NCBI GenBank assembly: GCA_003695725.1
Contig: RFHX01000046.1
Location: 1-14,052 of the forward strand
Reading direction: 5' to 3'
DNA length: 14,052 nucleotides
DNA from: J061 sp003695725 [NCBI: Candidatus Schekmanbacteria bacterium]
GTDB lineage: Bacteria; Schekmanbacteria; GWA2-38-11
Under the pieces are notes generated by a model that was not told the origin of the DNA, did not search any database, and saw nothing but the letters and a program-made list of their open reading frames with translations. Below are positions 13,996 to 14,052 of the stretch, one piece after another (the first letter of the stretch is position 1; each line of letters begins with the position of its first letter). The position numbers and the translations under genes are program-made.

Positions 13996-14052
13996 CATAA
14001 TTTGACAATAAACAATTTAGGTCATATCATCTTCAATAATGGATATATATAC

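Overview
This is an AT-rich bacterial chromosomal window with 14 clearly supported protein genes, one small membrane-protein gene, and no RNA gene, mobile element or CRISPR array that I could find. The host looks like an uncultivated or environmental diderm. The evidence is an adaptor/FtsX-type ABC exporter, a PEP-CTERM secreted protein, a lipoprotein with a lipobox and a periplasmic multihaem cytochrome. The order smpB - amidase - GerMN - murI - rph resembles clusters known from Desulfobacterota/Nitrospirota-type genomes. I cannot fix the phylum from sequence alone.

Layout. (1) 25-4263, plus strand: a tightly packed operon for a tripartite ABC exporter (periplasmic adaptor, LolD/MacB-type ATPase, two FtsX/MacB-like permeases). 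(2) 4377-5102, plus strand: a lamin-tail-domain protein with a C-terminal PEP-CTERM sorting signal, behind its own likely promoter. (3) 5129-10042, minus strand: transcription runs smpB -> N-acetylmuramoyl-L-alanine amidase -> GerMN lipoprotein -> murI -> rph, with 4-base overlaps at three junctions and an 11-base gap at the fourth. A UbiD-family decarboxylase follows after about 106 bases. (4) 10043-10477: a 435-base gap holding a likely smpB promoter and inverted repeats. (5) 10478-11938, minus strand: a two-gene nucleotide-sugar module, a cupin of the RmlC family followed by an SDR of the GDP-mannose dehydratase / GDP-6-deoxy-hexose reductase type. (6) 12038-13363, minus strand: a secreted fusion of a degenerate 5'-nucleotidase-type phosphoesterase domain to a four-haem cytochrome domain. 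(7) 13608-13961, minus strand: a small two-helix membrane protein.

How they fit together: most of the window concerns the cell envelope. It covers export across it, peptidoglycan precursor supply (D-glutamate) and remodelling (amidase, GerMN), deoxysugar nucleotides for polysaccharide, an exosortase-type surface protein and a periplasmic cytochrome. SmpB and RNase PH are RNA housekeeping functions lodged in the same operon. The most unusual item is the phosphoesterase-cytochrome fusion, whose metal-binding motifs are largely eroded while its four CxxCH motifs are intact. I saw no complete new multi-gene system.
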